Positions 1 to 9,479 are shown, counted from the first letter of the stretch. The stretch: 64,000 nucleotides of DNA from Gulosibacter macacae (GCF_003865375.1 NZ_RQVS01000004.1:124001-188000); one strand, 5' to 3'. Program-made: numbers and translations. The notes: a model not told the origin generated them from the sequence alone.

Positions 1-932
1 ATCGTGATGCCCACTGCCATCGCGAGCGGGAGCACGACGACTGCCCACCACACGGGCGGCAACGCATCCGGAATCAATCCCATGAGCGGTGCAATCGGCA
101 GCGGTCCTGCCTCGGTGCCGCCGGGACCAGCGAGCGAACCAGAGCCGAGCGCGAACCCCGGGCCGAGCATCCACGAAATTGCCCAGCTGATGAGCGTCGG
201 CACATAGGCGAGCTGCACGAGCGAGAGCGCGATCACGCCCCACACATCGAGGTGCAGGGCCTGCATGAGTCCGATCACGCGGCCCATGCCGGTGAAGACG
301 GATACGAGCAACAGCAACGATGCGAGCGCCACCGCGCCGGCGAGTAGGCCCGCACCAGTGCGCAGGGCCGCGCCGAGTCGCGTCATCACCGCATCGGTGC
401 GCTTACCGAGCCACTGTTGCCAGGGCACAAACTCCCACACGCGCACGCCGATGAGCATGGCGGCGAGCCAGAGCAGAGTGCCGGTGATGACGGCCCCGGC
501 GGTATCGATGCGCACCATGCCGGGTGAGGCGAATTGCAGCGAGAGCCAGGATGCGATGGCAAACGCGAAGGTGCCAACGCCGAGTCCCAGCCAGGGCGAA
601 TCATCGTCGCTCGTGCGAGCACCGGCATGCCAGCCGACCCAGGCGATGAGGATGGCGAAGGCGAGGGGTGCGAGCGAGATGACGAACGCGAAGGGTTCGG
701 CGAGCTGAAGCTGCGGCAGGAATTCGGGCGCGATCGTGATGCCCACTCCCCCGCCGAGGCCGAGCGCCCAGAGGGCTGAGGCGATGTCGACGAGCGTCGA
801 CCAACCGATCTCGTTCCAACCAGCCGTTGACAGCCAGCCAATGGTGGCGATGAGTAGCGGCACGCCGATGCCCGCGAGCGCGCAGAGTACGGCGTCGGCG
901 AGCAGAGCGATCAGCGTGGCGGGGCGAGTCAT
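1..932 (-). CDS. DUF6350 / PerM-like membrane protein, 3' end outside the window
   Basis: This reading frame stays open from an ATG at 932 to the window edge (about 310 residues), so the C-terminus is missing. The translation is strongly hydrophobic with many membrane segments and charged loops such as GWHAGARTSDDDSP. Near residues 245-280 it carries the small-residue stretch SWMLGPGFALGSGSLAGPGG followed by GPLPIAPLMG, which I recognise as the signature of the actinobacterial DUF6350 family. The mycobacterial relative PerM is linked to cell division under stress. Position supports the call: in Actinobacteria this family typically lies just downstream of sucCD, as here, usually followed by purN and purH, which would lie beyond the edge. 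The role in this organism is inferred from family only. Confidence 0.82.
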   Translation of the reverse strand, partial: MTRPATLIALLADAVLCALAGIGVPLLIATIGWLSTAGWNEIGWSTLVDIASALWALGLGGGVGITIAPEFLPQLQLAEPFAFVISLAPLAFAILIAWVGWHAGARTSDDDSPWLGLGVGTFAFAIASWLSLQFASPGMVRIDTAGAVITGTLLWLAAMLIGVRVWEFVPWQQWLGKRTDAVMTRLGAALRTGAGLLAGAVALASLLLLVSVFTGMGRVIGLMQALHLDVWGVIALSLVQLAYVPTLISWAISWMLGPGFALGSGSLAGPGGTEAGPLPIAPLMGLIPDALPPVWWAVVVLPLAMAVGIT

Positions 933-1008
933 GGCGTTATGAGGGTAGTCGAGAGTGATTCATGCAACTGGGTTCCGCGCCGCGCTTCAGTGCCCGGCCC
1001 GCACGAAA

Positions 1009-1038
1009 AGGCGGGCCAGACCGAAGTCTGACCCGCCT
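1009..1038 (-). terminator. Rho-independent terminator of sucCD
   Basis: Read on the minus strand, arms GGCGGGTCAGAC and GTCTGGCCCGCC close on a UUCG tetraloop (one G-U type pair) and are followed directly by TTTT. It lies 25 nt after the sucD stop, so it should end the sucCD transcript before the PerM gene. Confidence 0.85.
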
Positions 1039-1062
1039 CTTGAGCTACAAGTGAGCTACAAC

Positions 1063-1947
1063 CTAGAGCGAAGCGAAGATTTCCTTCATGATGTTCGCGG
1101 TTTCGGTCGGGGTGGTGCCCACGCGCACGCCGGCGGCCTCGAGGGCCTCCTTCTTCGCCTGCGCGGTACCGGCCGAACCGGTCACGATTGCACCGGCGTG
1201 ACCCATGGTCTTGCCCTCGGGTGCGGTGAAGCCGGCCACGTAGCCCACGACGGGCTTGGTGACGTTCCCCTTGATGAACTCGGCTGCGCGCTCTTCAGCG
1301 TCGCCACCGATCTCACCGATCATGACGATGGCCTTCGTGTCGGGGTCAGCCTCGAACGCCGCAAGTGCGTCGATGTGGGTGGTGCCGATGACCGGGTCGC
1401 CACCAATACCGATGGCGGTCGAGATGCCGATGTCGCGCAACTCGTACATCATCTGGTAAGTCAGGGTGCCCGACTTCGACACGAGACCGATCGGGCCCTT
1501 GCCGGTGATGTTCGCCGGGGTGATGCCCGCGAGCGAGACCTCGGGCGAGATGATGCCGGGGCAGTTCGGGCCGATGAGTCGGGTCTTGCCGACCTCCTTG
1601 GCACGGGTCCAGGCCTCAGCCGAGTCCTTCACCGGGATGCCCTCGGTGATGGCAACGGCGAGCGGAATCTCGGCCTCGACGGCCTCGATGATTGCATCCT
1701 TGGCGAAGGCCGGCGGCACGAAGATGACGGTGACGTTCGCACCGGTCGCCTCCATGGCTTCCTTCACGGTGCCGAAGATCGGCAGTTCCTTGCCGACGAG
1801 TTCGATGGTCTGGCCCGCCTTGCGGGGGTTGGTGCCACCTACGACGTTGGCGCCGGCTTCGAGCATGCGAGTCGCGTGCTTGGTGCCTTCCGAGCCCGTG
1901 ATGCCCTGGACGATGATGACGGAGTTCTCGTCAAGAAAAATTGCCAT
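1063..1947 (-). CDS. sucD: Succinate-CoA ligase alpha subunit
   Basis: The alpha subunit of succinyl-CoA synthetase binds CoA and carries the phosphohistidine intermediate in the TCA-cycle step succinyl-CoA to succinate with NTP formation. The 294-residue product has the usual family length. It opens with the CoA-binding Rossmann segment ([20 protein letters not shown]) and contains [20 protein letters not shown] and GEIGGDAEE. The active-site histidine is in [18 protein letters not shown] near residue 245. It lies 30 nt downstream of sucC and is followed by a UUCG-loop terminator, so the two genes form one transcript. Nothing unusual is visible. Confidence 0.98.
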   Translation of the reverse strand: MAIFLDENSVIIVQGITGSEGTKHATRMLEAGANVVGGTNPRKAGQTIELVGKELPIFGTVKEAMEATGANVTVIFVPPAFAKDAIIEAVEAEIPLAVAITEGIPVKDSAEAWTRAKEVGKTRLIGPNCPGIISPEVSLAGITPANITGKGPIGLVSKSGTLTYQMMYELRDIGISTAIGIGGDPVIGTTHIDALAAFEADPDTKAIVMIGEIGGDAEERAAEFIKGNVTKPVVGYVAGFTAPEGKTMGHAGAIVTGSAGTAQAKKEALEAAGVRVGTTPTETANIMKEIFASL

Positions 1948-1977
1948 GTTGTCTGAATCCTTCTCAGTGCTTCGGGC

Positions 1978-3147
1978 CTAGGCGGCGTTCGCGAGTTCGG
2001 CAGCCTTGTCGGCAGCCTCGTCCATGGTCTCGACGACGGTGACGAGCGGGTGGTTGAAGTCGGCGAGGATCTGGCGACCCTCGACCACGTTGTTGCCGTC
2101 GAGGCGAACGACGAGCGGCTTCGAAGCCGAGTCACCGAGCGACTTGAGGGCGCCGACGATGCCGTTGGCGACCGCGTCACAAGCGGTGATGCCACCGAAG
2201 ACGTTAACGAACACGCTCTTGACCTGCTCGTCGCCGAGGATGACGTCGAGGCCGGCAGCCATGACCTCAGCCGAGGCGCCACCACCGATGTCAAGGAAGT
2301 TCGCGGGGGTCACGCCGCCGTGGTTCTTGCCAGCACCGGCAACGACGTCGAGGGTCGACATGACGAGACCAGCACCGTTACCGATGATGCCGACCTGGCC
2401 GTCGAGCTTGACGTAGTTGAGGTCGTTTTCCTTCGCCTTGAGCTCGAGCGGGTCAGTGGTACCAGCGACCTCGGCGAGCGCAGTGTGCTCGGGGTGACGG
2501 AACTCGGCGTTGTCGTCGAGGGTGACCTTGCCGTCGAGGGCAACGATGTCGCCGCCGCCGGTGAGCACGAGCGGGTTGACCTCAACGAGGGTCGCGTCTT
2601 CGTCGCGGTAAACCTCGTAGAGCTTCACGAGCACGGGGGCGACCTTCTCGACGAGCTCGGCCGAGAAGCCAGCCTGCTCGGCGATCTCGCGGGCCTTAGC
2701 GTCGTCGATGCCGACGATCGGGTCGATGGCGACCTTCGCGAGGGCCTCGGGGCGCTCTTCAGCGAGCTGCTCGATCTCCATGCCACCCTCAACCGAGCAC
2801 ATGGCGAGGTAGTTGCGGTTCGCGCGGTCTAGCAGCACCGAGAAGTAGTACTCCTCAGCGATGTCGGCGCCAGCAGCGACCATAACGCGCTCGACGATGT
2901 GACCCTTGATGTCGAGACCGAGGATCTTCTGCGCGGCCTCGTAGGCCTCATCCGGGTTCTTCGCGACCTTGACGCCGCCGGCCTTACCGCGGCCGCCAAC
3001 CTTGACCTGCGCCTTGACGACGGTCACGCCGCCGAGCTTCTCAGCTGCGGCCTTCACTTCTTCGGGGGTTTCGGCGACGATACCGGCCAGCACCGGCACA
3101 CCGTGCGCTTCGAACAGGTCACGCGCCTGATACTCGAAAAGATCCAC
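1978..3147 (-). CDS. sucC: Succinate-CoA ligase beta subunit
   Basis: The beta subunit is an ATP-grasp protein that binds nucleotide and succinate and pairs with SucD. I place the start at the GTG at 3147 (389 residues, [18 protein letters not shown]), because this is the conserved N-terminus of the family; the frame is open upstream to 3219 but those residues are unrelated to the family. The product shows [12 protein letters not shown] in the ATP-grasp region, [10 protein letters not shown] and the C-terminal CoA-ligase domain with [12 protein letters not shown] and [12 protein letters not shown]. It is the promoter-proximal gene of sucCD and is divergent from the adaptor/ABC operon at 3436. 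Confidence 0.97.
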   Translation of the reverse strand: MDLFEYQARDLFEAHGVPVLAGIVAETPEEVKAAAEKLGGVTVVKAQVKVGGRGKAGGVKVAKNPDEAYEAAQKILGLDIKGHIVERVMVAAGADIAEEYYFSVLLDRANRNYLAMCSVEGGMEIEQLAEERPEALAKVAIDPIVGIDDAKAREIAEQAGFSAELVEKVAPVLVKLYEVYRDEDATLVEVNPLVLTGGGDIVALDGKVTLDDNAEFRHPEHTALAEVAGTTDPLELKAKENDLNYVKLDGQVGIIGNGAGLVMSTLDVVAGAGKNHGGVTPANFLDIGGGASAEVMAAGLDVILGDEQVKSVFVNVFGGITACDAVANGIVGALKSLGDSASKPLVVRLDGNNVVEGRQILADFNHPLVTVVETMDEAADKAAELANAA

Positions 3148-3435
3148 GTTGCATCCCATCCGCGGCCATGCCGCGTTTGCTTCGCTCTGGAGAGCATGGT
3201 TTGAGAAAGCGGAGCGCACTCACACGCATGGCGAACGCATTCGCACTGGGCTGTCATCGCTTCGTGCTGCTGTGCCGTCGTCTCCGTGCGCACCGTCTGC
3301 CAGCCTACCCCTCCTGAACGACCGTTCAGAAATGAATCTGGTTCGCTTTCGCGGGGATGAACTCGGGAGTTATCTACCGGGCACAGTGGGGATATCCCCC
3401 GTACGTCAATTACCGCCCCGTGCCAGGGTCGAAGT

Positions 3436-4587
3436 ATGACTACCGCTCCACCACGCGCAGCCCGCCGCAAGCTCATTTTTTCGATTGTCTGGGTCGTTAT
3501 CGGCTCGATAGTGGCGGCGACGCTGGTGAAGCTTGCTTTCTTCTCCGGTACCTCCGAAGCGGATGCAATGGTGCCGACCGGCACGCTCGAAACGCCGACC
3601 GTGACGGTTGATCGCTCGACGGTCGTGAACTCCTTCACGATTCAGGGCTCAGTTTCAGCCGATGCTGGCGTACCGATTCGCGCGACCGAGCAGGGCACGA
3701 TCACTGATGTGTTCGTGAAGAACGGCGACAAGGTGAATCGCGGCCAAGTGCTCTTCGACGTGCGCGAGCAAATCGGCCAAACGAATCCCGAGGCCCCGGT
3801 CTCGGACGACCCCGATAAGCCTGCACCTCCGGCCCCGAGTCCCGAGCCGATCTATCAGTATCACTCGATCACTGCCCCGGCCGATGGCGTGATTTCGGGC
3901 TTCAATGTGCTCATCAAGCAGAACGTGACGATCGGCGAAGAAGTCGGCCAGATCGGCCCGGGCACGTTTACCGTCGTCGCCGACCTCACCGCCGCGATGC
4001 AGTACCGGATGCTCAACCAGCCGTCGACCGCGAAGGTCACTATCTCGGGTGGCCCGGCTCCGTTTGAGTGCAGCAATGTGCAGATTGGGGCGCCGCCGAG
4101 CGCCGATCCGAAGAAGCCTGCTGCGTCGGACCAGCCTGCCGACCCTTCTGCCGGCAGCACGAATCCCGATGCTTCGAAGGTGACCGGCCAGGTGCGTTGC
4201 GCCGTGCCCGCTGACCAGTCGGTGTTCGCCGGGCTCAACGCCTCGATCGAGGTCGTCGCCGGCACCGCATCCGATGTGCTCGTCGTGCCCGTCACTGCGG
4301 TGAAGGGCGACTACGCGACCGGCATTGTCTACACCCCGAACCCCGCCGGCGGTCCGCCGCTCGAGGTGCGCGTGGAACTCGGCCTCACTGACGGCACCTT
4401 CATTGAGGTGAAGTCAGGCCTCGAACAGGGCCAGACCATCCTGCAGTACGTGCCGAGCGAGGTGCCAGTGGCGAAGCCCGACGGCATGGGCGGTTTCGGC
4501 CCGGAGGTCGTCATCGAAGAGAACGGTTCGGAACCGGCGGCCCCCGAAGAGGGTCAGGGCGTCGAAGAACAGGGCGGCGAAGGATGA
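3436..4587 (+). CDS. HlyD/MacA-like efflux adaptor protein
   Basis: A 383-residue membrane-anchored protein with an N-terminal transmembrane helix (residues about 12-35). A lipoyl/barrel hybrid follows: GTITDVFVKNGDKVNRGQVL is the typical first half, and HSITAPADGVISGFNV the second. A membrane-proximal region follows (VVPVTAVKGDY, LGLTDGTFIEVKSGLEQGQ). The tail is acidic and rich in Glu, Gly and Pro. Such proteins partner with MacB-type ABC transporters. The stop overlaps the start of the ATPase gene by ATGA, and the permease gene overlaps in the same way, so the three form one unit. The substrate cannot be told from sequence; monoderm relatives are usually tied to export of peptides or antimicrobials. 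Confidence 0.88.
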   Translation: MTTAPPRAARRKLIFSIVWVVIGSIVAATLVKLAFFSGTSEADAMVPTGTLETPTVTVDRSTVVNSFTIQGSVSADAGVPIRATEQGTITDVFVKNGDKVNRGQVLFDVREQIGQTNPEAPVSDDPDKPAPPAPSPEPIYQYHSITAPADGVISGFNVLIKQNVTIGEEVGQIGPGTFTVVADLTAAMQYRMLNQPSTAKVTISGGPAPFECSNVQIGAPPSADPKKPAASDQPADPSAGSTNPDASKVTGQVRCAVPADQSVFAGLNASIEVVAGTASDVLVVPVTAVKGDYATGIVYTPNPAGGPPLEVRVELGLTDGTFIEVKSGLEQGQTILQYVPSEVPVAKPDGMGGFGPEVVIEENGSEPAAPEEGQGVEEQGGEG

Positions 4588-5381
4588 GCCATCGCGCCAC
4601 ACTCATTGACGGTCGCCTCGTCAGCTCGGATGCGGTGCTCGAAGTTTCCGGGGTGACGCGCGAGGTGACGCTGCCCGATGGCGAGACCCTGCGCATCCTG
4701 CGCGGTGTCGACCTGCGCGTCGGCGCTGGCGAACGCATCGCAGTGCTGGGACGCTCGGGTGCCGGCAAGACGACGCTGCTCAACCTGCTCGGCCTCATCG
4801 ATCGCCCGACGAGCGGATCGATCCGCTTTCGCGGCCGCGACTCAGCTGGCCTGTCGCAGGCGTCGCTCGCACGCTTGCGCGGGCGCTCGGTTGGTTTCGT
4901 GTTTCAGCAGTTCAATCTGCTGGAGGGCCGCACTGCCCACGAGAACGTGGTGATGCCGCTCCTCTACGGCTCCCCCGGCCAGTTTTGGTCACGCGACAAG
5001 CTTGCTCGCGAGATGCTCGCCGAGGTCGGACTCGGTGATCGCGGTGACCAATTGCCACGCCAGCTCTCGGGTGGCGAACAGCAACGTGTTGCCACCGCCC
5101 GCGCGCTCGTGCGCAGGCCCGCGCTCATCCTCGCCGATGAGCCGACCGGCGCGCTCGATGTTGGTACCGGCAACGCCGTGATGGATCTCCTCGCGCGCAT
5201 GAGCCGCGAGACCGGCGCCGCCCTCGTCACCATCACGCACGACCTGCAGGTGGCTGCGACCGCCGAACGCATCGTCATGCTGCAAGACGGCGTGCTTCGT
5301 GAGTGCACGCTCGACGAAGCCGAGGCCGCACTGCGATCGGATGCGGTGCGCGGAGCTTCCCGCCGGGAGGTACACGCATGA
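4584..5381 (+). CDS. ABC transporter ATP-binding protein (MacB/LolD type)
   Basis: A 265-residue ATPase of the MacB/FtsE/LolD class. It shows the Walker A GRSGAGKTTLLNLLG, the Q-loop FVFQQFNLLEG, the signature LSGGEQQRVATARAL, the Walker B ILADEPTGALD and the H-loop TITHD. The N-terminus carries about 15 extra residues before the nucleotide-binding domain. It is translationally coupled to the adaptor gene before it and the permease gene after it (both 4-nt overlaps). Together they should form an ATP-driven extruder in the plasma membrane. Confidence 0.95.
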   Translation: MSHRATLIDGRLVSSDAVLEVSGVTREVTLPDGETLRILRGVDLRVGAGERIAVLGRSGAGKTTLLNLLGLIDRPTSGSIRFRGRDSAGLSQASLARLRGRSVGFVFQQFNLLEGRTAHENVVMPLLYGSPGQFWSRDKLAREMLAEVGLGDRGDQLPRQLSGGEQQRVATARALVRRPALILADEPTGALDVGTGNAVMDLLARMSRETGAALVTITHDLQVAATAERIVMLQDGVLRECTLDEAEAALRSDAVRGASRREVHA

Positions 5382-6616
5382 GCACGGTGAAGGAACGTCG
5401 CGTGCTCGCGCGCGCCTCGGAATCGGGCGGCCGCAGCACCGCAATCGCAGCAATGATCGTGGATGCGTGGAATGAGTTGCGCGTCAATCGCTTGCGCATT
5501 CTGCTCGCGCTCGTTGGCATCACGGTGGCCGTCGTCGGCCTGACCGGTGCTCTCGGACTCGGCACGATCATGCGCGACATGATGATTCAGACCGGCGAGC
5601 GGCAATCAGGGCGCACCGCAACGGTCACCGTGACGCTGCCGAGCGGCGATGAGCAGGCGAAACGCGATCGACTCGAGCGGCTCCCGAACGACTTCGGGGT
5701 GACCTCGTGGACGCATGTCGCCCAGTACAACTCGCGCGCGTGGACACCGGTGGCGCAGATCGACTTCTCGATCAATGCCGTCGACCCGAGCTACGAGACG
5801 CTCTATCGCGTGCATCTCGAGCAGGGCCGGTTCTTGGTGGCGGACGATGCGCAGCGACTCGCGCCCGCAGTCGTCGTCAACCACGCCCTATGGATGCAAT
5901 TGGGTTCGCCCGATATCGCCACCAACCCGGGTATGACGCTCGTTTCAGGTGACCGCAGCCAGCAGGCAGTGATAGTTGGTGTGTCATCGGCGATGAGTGA
6001 GTGGGATACACCGACGGCCTTCATGCTCTATTCGGGCATGGACAAGGTCGTCAAGAACGAGACGAGCGACAGTGGCGGCAAGATCGCCATGTGGGTGCCG
6101 GAAGACATCGCCGACCAGTTTGCGCAACAGCTCAACCACCAACTCGGCAAATCGCTGGATGTAACCGCTTCTCGTGAAGACTGGGCGAAGTTTGGTGCCG
6201 ATCAGCTCGCGAGTCTGCAGACCGGTGTGATCGCGGCGGCCGTCGGCATGTTCTTGCTCGGTGCGCTCGGACTCGTGAACATCAACCTCGTGACGATGCA
6301 GCATCGCGTGCGCGAAATAGGTATTCGGCGTAGTTACGGTGCGACGAGCGGACGCATCTTCTTTGGTGTGTTGCTCGAATCGGTAGTGGCCACGTTTGTG
6401 GCGGGGCTCGTCGGCGTGATGATTGCGATTGCGCTGCTGCAGAACTCGTTCATGGAGACGTGGCTGGAATCGATGGGCGTGTATGACCACAGCGCCTTCC
6501 CGATTGAGGCGGCGTTGATTGGACTCGCGGCCTCGACGGTGGTTGGTGCATTGGCGGGTGCGTTGCCTGCACTGAAGGCCACGCGCGTGCAGATCATCGA
6601 GGCGATCCGGTTCTAG
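5378..6616 (+). CDS. ABC transporter permease (MacB/FtsX type)
   Basis: The chosen ATG at 5378 is preceded by GGGAGG and overlaps the ATPase stop as ATGA; the longer open frame from 5303 lies inside the ATPase gene. The 412-residue protein has the MacB topology: one N-terminal helix (about residues 35-57), a large extracytoplasmic domain (about 60-280), and three C-terminal helices in the FtsX domain with the conserved VREIGIRRSYGAT segment. The end, ALPALKATRVQIIEAIRF, is typical for the family. No peptidase or substrate gene lies beside the operon. Confidence 0.93.
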   Translation: MSTVKERRVLARASESGGRSTAIAAMIVDAWNELRVNRLRILLALVGITVAVVGLTGALGLGTIMRDMMIQTGERQSGRTATVTVTLPSGDEQAKRDRLERLPNDFGVTSWTHVAQYNSRAWTPVAQIDFSINAVDPSYETLYRVHLEQGRFLVADDAQRLAPAVVVNHALWMQLGSPDIATNPGMTLVSGDRSQQAVIVGVSSAMSEWDTPTAFMLYSGMDKVVKNETSDSGGKIAMWVPEDIADQFAQQLNHQLGKSLDVTASREDWAKFGADQLASLQTGVIAAAVGMFLLGALGLVNINLVTMQHRVREIGIRRSYGATSGRIFFGVLLESVVATFVAGLVGVMIAIALLQNSFMETWLESMGVYDHSAFPIEAALIGLAASTVVGALAGALPALKATRVQIIEAIRF

Positions 6617-6630
6617 GGCAGAGCGGCGGC

Positions 6631-6800
6631 GGTCTCGATCCGTCGCTGCGCTCCTACTCGACCACCCAGCGATGTTGGTCCATCGAGCGGTGCACTGAGG
6701 TTCTCGAAGTGTAGGCCGAAGGCCACCCCTTGGCTCATCGAGTAGGCCGCAGGCCACCCCTGGCTCATCGAGTAGGCCGAAGGCCGTATCGAGATGCCCA
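6631..6800. repeat. Cluster of TACTCGACC-family repeats
   Basis: The gap between the ABC permease and the small membrane protein genes is almost entirely repeat. 6631-6669 is a copy of the GGTCTCGAT...CTACTCGACCACCC unit. 6682-6724 is a 43-nt unit that recurs inverted at 8180-8222. 6731-6760 and 6761-6799 are two tandem units starting TGGCTCATCGAGTAGGCC, the second ending in the GTATCGAGA motif. I see no gene here. Confidence 0.85.
6682..6724 (+). repeat. 43-nt repeat, left copy of an inverted pair
   Basis: This unit (GCACTGAGGTTCTCGAAGTG core) matches the reverse complement of 8180-8222 at 42 of 43 positions. The pair encloses the two paralogous membrane protein genes 6802-7949. Confidence 0.85.
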
Positions 6801-6801
6801 C

Positions 6802-7386
6802 TCACCACACGAACGTCACCCGCCACCACCCGTCGGAGATTTCCTCCCGCAGCACCCACCCCTCCGTCCCGGGGTTTTCAGATGCGAGTGGAAACGCCGC
6901 TTCCGCTGCCTCTCGCTCGCCGAGGTGCATCAACACATCCTGGTTGAGGAAGCCGTTGCCGAAGTCGTATCCCTGGTATCCCTCCACCAGCACGCACTGC
7001 TTCACTTCGACGAATCCCACCCGCTCCGGGCAGACGCCAGCGGCCTCCGCGGCCTCGAGATCTGCCCGGATGCTCGGCCAACTCAGCTGCATTGGCACTC
7101 GCGCGCTGAAGAGCGCAAACCCGGTCGCGAGGAGCACCGGCGCAATCACGAGCGCCCAACGCATCCGCCGTTCGCGAATCGCCATGATGAGCAGGGTGAC
7201 CAGCGGCACCACCGTGGCGAGGAACGCCAGTCCCGCCAACAGGGTGAGGAAGATATCGCCACCGCCCGGAATCGAGGTGAGATACCAGCCGAGCCCGAGA
7301 TAGCTCGCCACGAGCACGCCGAGGATGACGGTCACCACGATGCCGGGGATGCGCTGCCCCTTGCGGCGCGCGTCGAGCACGGTCAC
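6802..7386 (-). CDS. Small membrane protein, paralogue of the next gene
   Basis: I do not recognise this 194-residue protein. It has three predicted membrane helices in the N-terminal half (about residues 15-35, 40-65 and 75-95). The outer domain contains CPERVGFVEVKQCVLVEG, then YQGYDFGNGFLNQDVLMHLGE. The same layout (two cysteines, a GYDFG.GF motif, then V.MH.GE) occurs in the upstream neighbour 7383-7949, so the two arose by tandem duplication. The start ATG overlaps the neighbour's stop as ATGA, indicating coupled translation. The cysteine pair in the exported part could form a disulfide. No function is proposed. Confidence 0.7.
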   Translation of the reverse strand: MTVLDARRKGQRIPGIVVTVILGVLVASYLGLGWYLTSIPGGGDIFLTLLAGLAFLATVVPLVTLLIMAIRERRMRWALVIAPVLLATGFALFSARVPMQLSWPSIRADLEAAEAAGVCPERVGFVEVKQCVLVEGYQGYDFGNGFLNQDVLMHLGEREAAEAAFPLASENPGTEGWVLREEISDGWWRVTFVW

Positions 7387-7949
7387 GGCAGCCTCACGAT
7401 CGCCCAGCCGTCGCCAAGTCGCTCGGAGATGACGCCACCACCCGGAACGCCAGACGCCTCACCAACGTGCATGACGACGAACGAGTTGATGAAGAACCCA
7501 CCGCCGAAGTCGTAGCCGCGCTTGTCGAGCAGCTCAGTGCATCCCTGCACTGGCGCGAGCCCCGCGAACGCCGGGCAGCTGCCGTCGCGCTCGGCGGCCG
7601 CGAGGCTCGCTTGGATGAGCGGCCAGTGCAGCTTGAGCGGGAGTCCGCTCGAGGTCATGAGCAGGCCAAAGATGAGCGTTACGCCAGCCTGCAGGAGGGT
7701 TCGTGGCAGCTTCTTGCGGATAAGCGATCGAATGCCGAGCACGAGGAGAATCGTCGCGGCGACGAACAGCGGTAGGCCCGCGACGACGCTGAAGAGCACG
7801 CCGCCGCGGCCGGGGATCGAGGCGACCCACCACTGAAGTGCGAGCGCAATTGCGACGCTGATCCAGGTGGCGCGTTCGAGCGCATCCTTCGGGAACGCCA
7901 ACGTCAGGCTGCGCAGATCGCTCAGCCTCGGGGTGTGTTCCTCGGTCAT
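7383..7949 (-). CDS. Small membrane protein, first of a tandem pair
   Basis: A 188-residue unrecognised protein with three N-terminal membrane helices (about residues 22-42, 48-68, 78-100). The C-terminal outer part reads GSCPAFAGLAPVQGC, then GYDFGGGFFINSFVVMHVGE and a hydrophobic end. It is paralogous to the gene at 6802-7386, with which it overlaps by 4 nt. The pair sits between inverted 43-nt repeats and further TACTCGACC-family repeats, isolated from other genes on the strand. No domain family name can be given from sequence alone. Confidence 0.7.
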   Translation of the reverse strand: MTEEHTPRLSDLRSLTLAFPKDALERATWISVAIALALQWWVASIPGRGGVLFSVVAGLPLFVAATILLVLGIRSLIRKKLPRTLLQAGVTLIFGLLMTSSGLPLKLHWPLIQASLAAAERDGSCPAFAGLAPVQGCTELLDKRGYDFGGGFFINSFVVMHVGEASGVPGGGVISERLGDGWAIVRLP

Positions 7950-8080
7950 GCCGACAGTTTAGGTGGCGGCAGTTGCGGGGGCGTCGGTCAGGATGCTGAA
8001 GTGCGGTAGCCACCGGTGTAGTGCGGATGCGACTTCAGCGTGCTTTCCAGTGGCCGGGGCACTTTTCTGGGCGCGGCGCG

Positions 8081-8273
8081 GGGTGGCCTCAATACGACTC
8101 CGCTTCGCCTTAGTTGGTTGAGTAGCGCAGCGTATCGAAACCACGCAACTGGGGGCGCGGCGCGAAGTGGCCTCGATACGGCCTGCGGCCTACACTTCGA
8201 GAACCTCAGTGCACCGCTCGATCAACCAAAATATCTGTGGGTGGTTGAGTAGCGCAGCGTATCGAAACCACGA
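8081..8273. repeat. Cluster of TACTCGACC-family repeats in a 325-nt gene-free stretch
   Basis: The stretch 7950-8274 holds no credible gene. 8112-8143 and 8241-8272 are direct copies of a GGTTGAGTAGCGCAGCGTAT unit ending in CGAAACCAC. Between them lies the inverted copy (8180-8222) of the 43-nt repeat at 6682. 8081-8112 is a degraded opposite-strand unit. The first 130 nt (7950-8080) show nothing I can interpret. Confidence 0.85.
8180..8222 (-). repeat. 43-nt repeat, right copy of an inverted pair
   Basis: Reverse complement of 6682-6724 with a single mismatch. A more degraded copy appears to lie around 32505-32560, before icd. Confidence 0.85.
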
Positions 8274-8274
8274 C

Positions 8275-9366
8275 CTACCGCTCGCCGTCACGCCCCACGA
8301 TCGCAATCGGCCCGGTGTAGTCATCCGCATCCCGCACCACCGAGATGCTCGAGGTGAAGAGATCTTCGCCAAACTCCTCGCGGGCCGCCCGCACTGCCTC
8401 GAGGTCGACCGGCAGCGTGATCGGCGCCGTAACCGGACCAAGCGGTGCCTCCACCGTGACGGTGTCGGGCGCGAGACGCACGAAGACGACGCCTGAGATG
8501 ACGAGCGCGGCGCCGATGCCCTGCATCCAGCTCGGAATTTCGCTGAGGAGGATCGCCGACACGGCCATTGTTGCGAGCACTTCGAGCAGGCCCAGGAACG
8601 ACGCGAGCCGCGAGCCGAGCACCTTCGCCGCGAAGACGCCGCCGAGGTAGCCCGCGACCGTGCCGACGAGCACGACGATCGCCATCGTCACCCACCACGG
8701 CACCTGCGTGCCGAACAGTTCCACCATGCCCCAGTTCGCTTCGAGCGGCACGATGCCGATGAGCCCGAGTGGCAGCAGCGTGAGCGCGCCGATCACGAGG
8801 CCGCCGCCGATGAGCGCGGTCGGTGGCAGATCATCCGGGATGCCCGCCGAGAGCAGGTAGTAGCCGCAGACCGACACTGCCGCGAGCGCCGCGAACAGGA
8901 TGCCGAGCGGATGCAACGCACCCGTCGCGCTTCCGAGGTCAAGTGCGAGCACGAGCCCGATGATTGAGAGCGCCGCTCCCCCGAGTGACATCGCGGCGGG
9001 CCGATGCTTCGTGCGCACCCACGCGGCAAGGAGCAGGAGTACTGGCGCGAGGTACTGGATGAGGAGCGCAATACTCACGGGCATGAGCCCGATCGCCGAA
9101 TAGTAGAAGTACTGGGTGGCCGCGACGGCGATGACGCCGTAGCCGAGCAGCCACTTCCAGCGGCGCATCCAGACACTCATGTCGTGGCGGGTGTGCCACA
9201 GCGCGATCGGCATGATCACGAGCGCGGCACCGATCATTCGCACGATGACCGCGGCACCCGAGGTCCAGCCATCAAGGAGCAGCGGTTTGACGAACGGACC
9301 AGAGCCTGCAAACGCGATGGCAGTCAGAATTGCGACGATCATGCCGGTGTTGCGATTGCGTGTCAT
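8275..9366 (-). CDS. EamA/DMT-family transporter
   Basis: A 363-residue integral membrane protein with about ten helices arranged as two five-helix EamA repeats. It begins IVAILTAIAFAGSGPFVKPL, has the helix pair ending in SIALLIQYLAPVLLLLAAW in the first half and LEVLATMAVSAILLSEIPSW in the second; the latter matches the conserved end of EamA repeats. About 60 polar residues after the last helix form a cytoplasmic tail. These exporters move small metabolites such as amino acids or nucleosides; the substrate is unknown. It is a single gene with repeat clusters downstream. Confidence 0.9.
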   Translation of the reverse strand: MTRNRNTGMIVAILTAIAFAGSGPFVKPLLLDGWTSGAAVIVRMIGAALVIMPIALWHTRHDMSVWMRRWKWLLGYGVIAVAATQYFYYSAIGLMPVSIALLIQYLAPVLLLLAAWVRTKHRPAAMSLGGAALSIIGLVLALDLGSATGALHPLGILFAALAAVSVCGYYLLSAGIPDDLPPTALIGGGLVIGALTLLPLGLIGIVPLEANWGMVELFGTQVPWWVTMAIVVLVGTVAGYLGGVFAAKVLGSRLASFLGLLEVLATMAVSAILLSEIPSWMQGIGAALVISGVVFVRLAPDTVTVEAPLGPVTAPITLPVDLEAVRAAREEFGEDLFTSSISVVRDADDYTGPIAIVGRDGER

Positions 9367-9479
9367 GGCCCCTTCTTCAACTCGTTCGATGAGCCAATGT
9401 TAGGGATGCGCGGGGTCACTCGGCACTGTGCGCTCGCCCTGTGAGGGCACGGGTTGCTTGTGCTGGCGTTAGCGAGACG

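Noticed and set aside
8112-8272. Two identical repeat units with spacer, considered as mini-CRISPR
   Set aside because: The units belong to the dispersed TACTCGACC family; only two copies, variable spacing, no cas genes.
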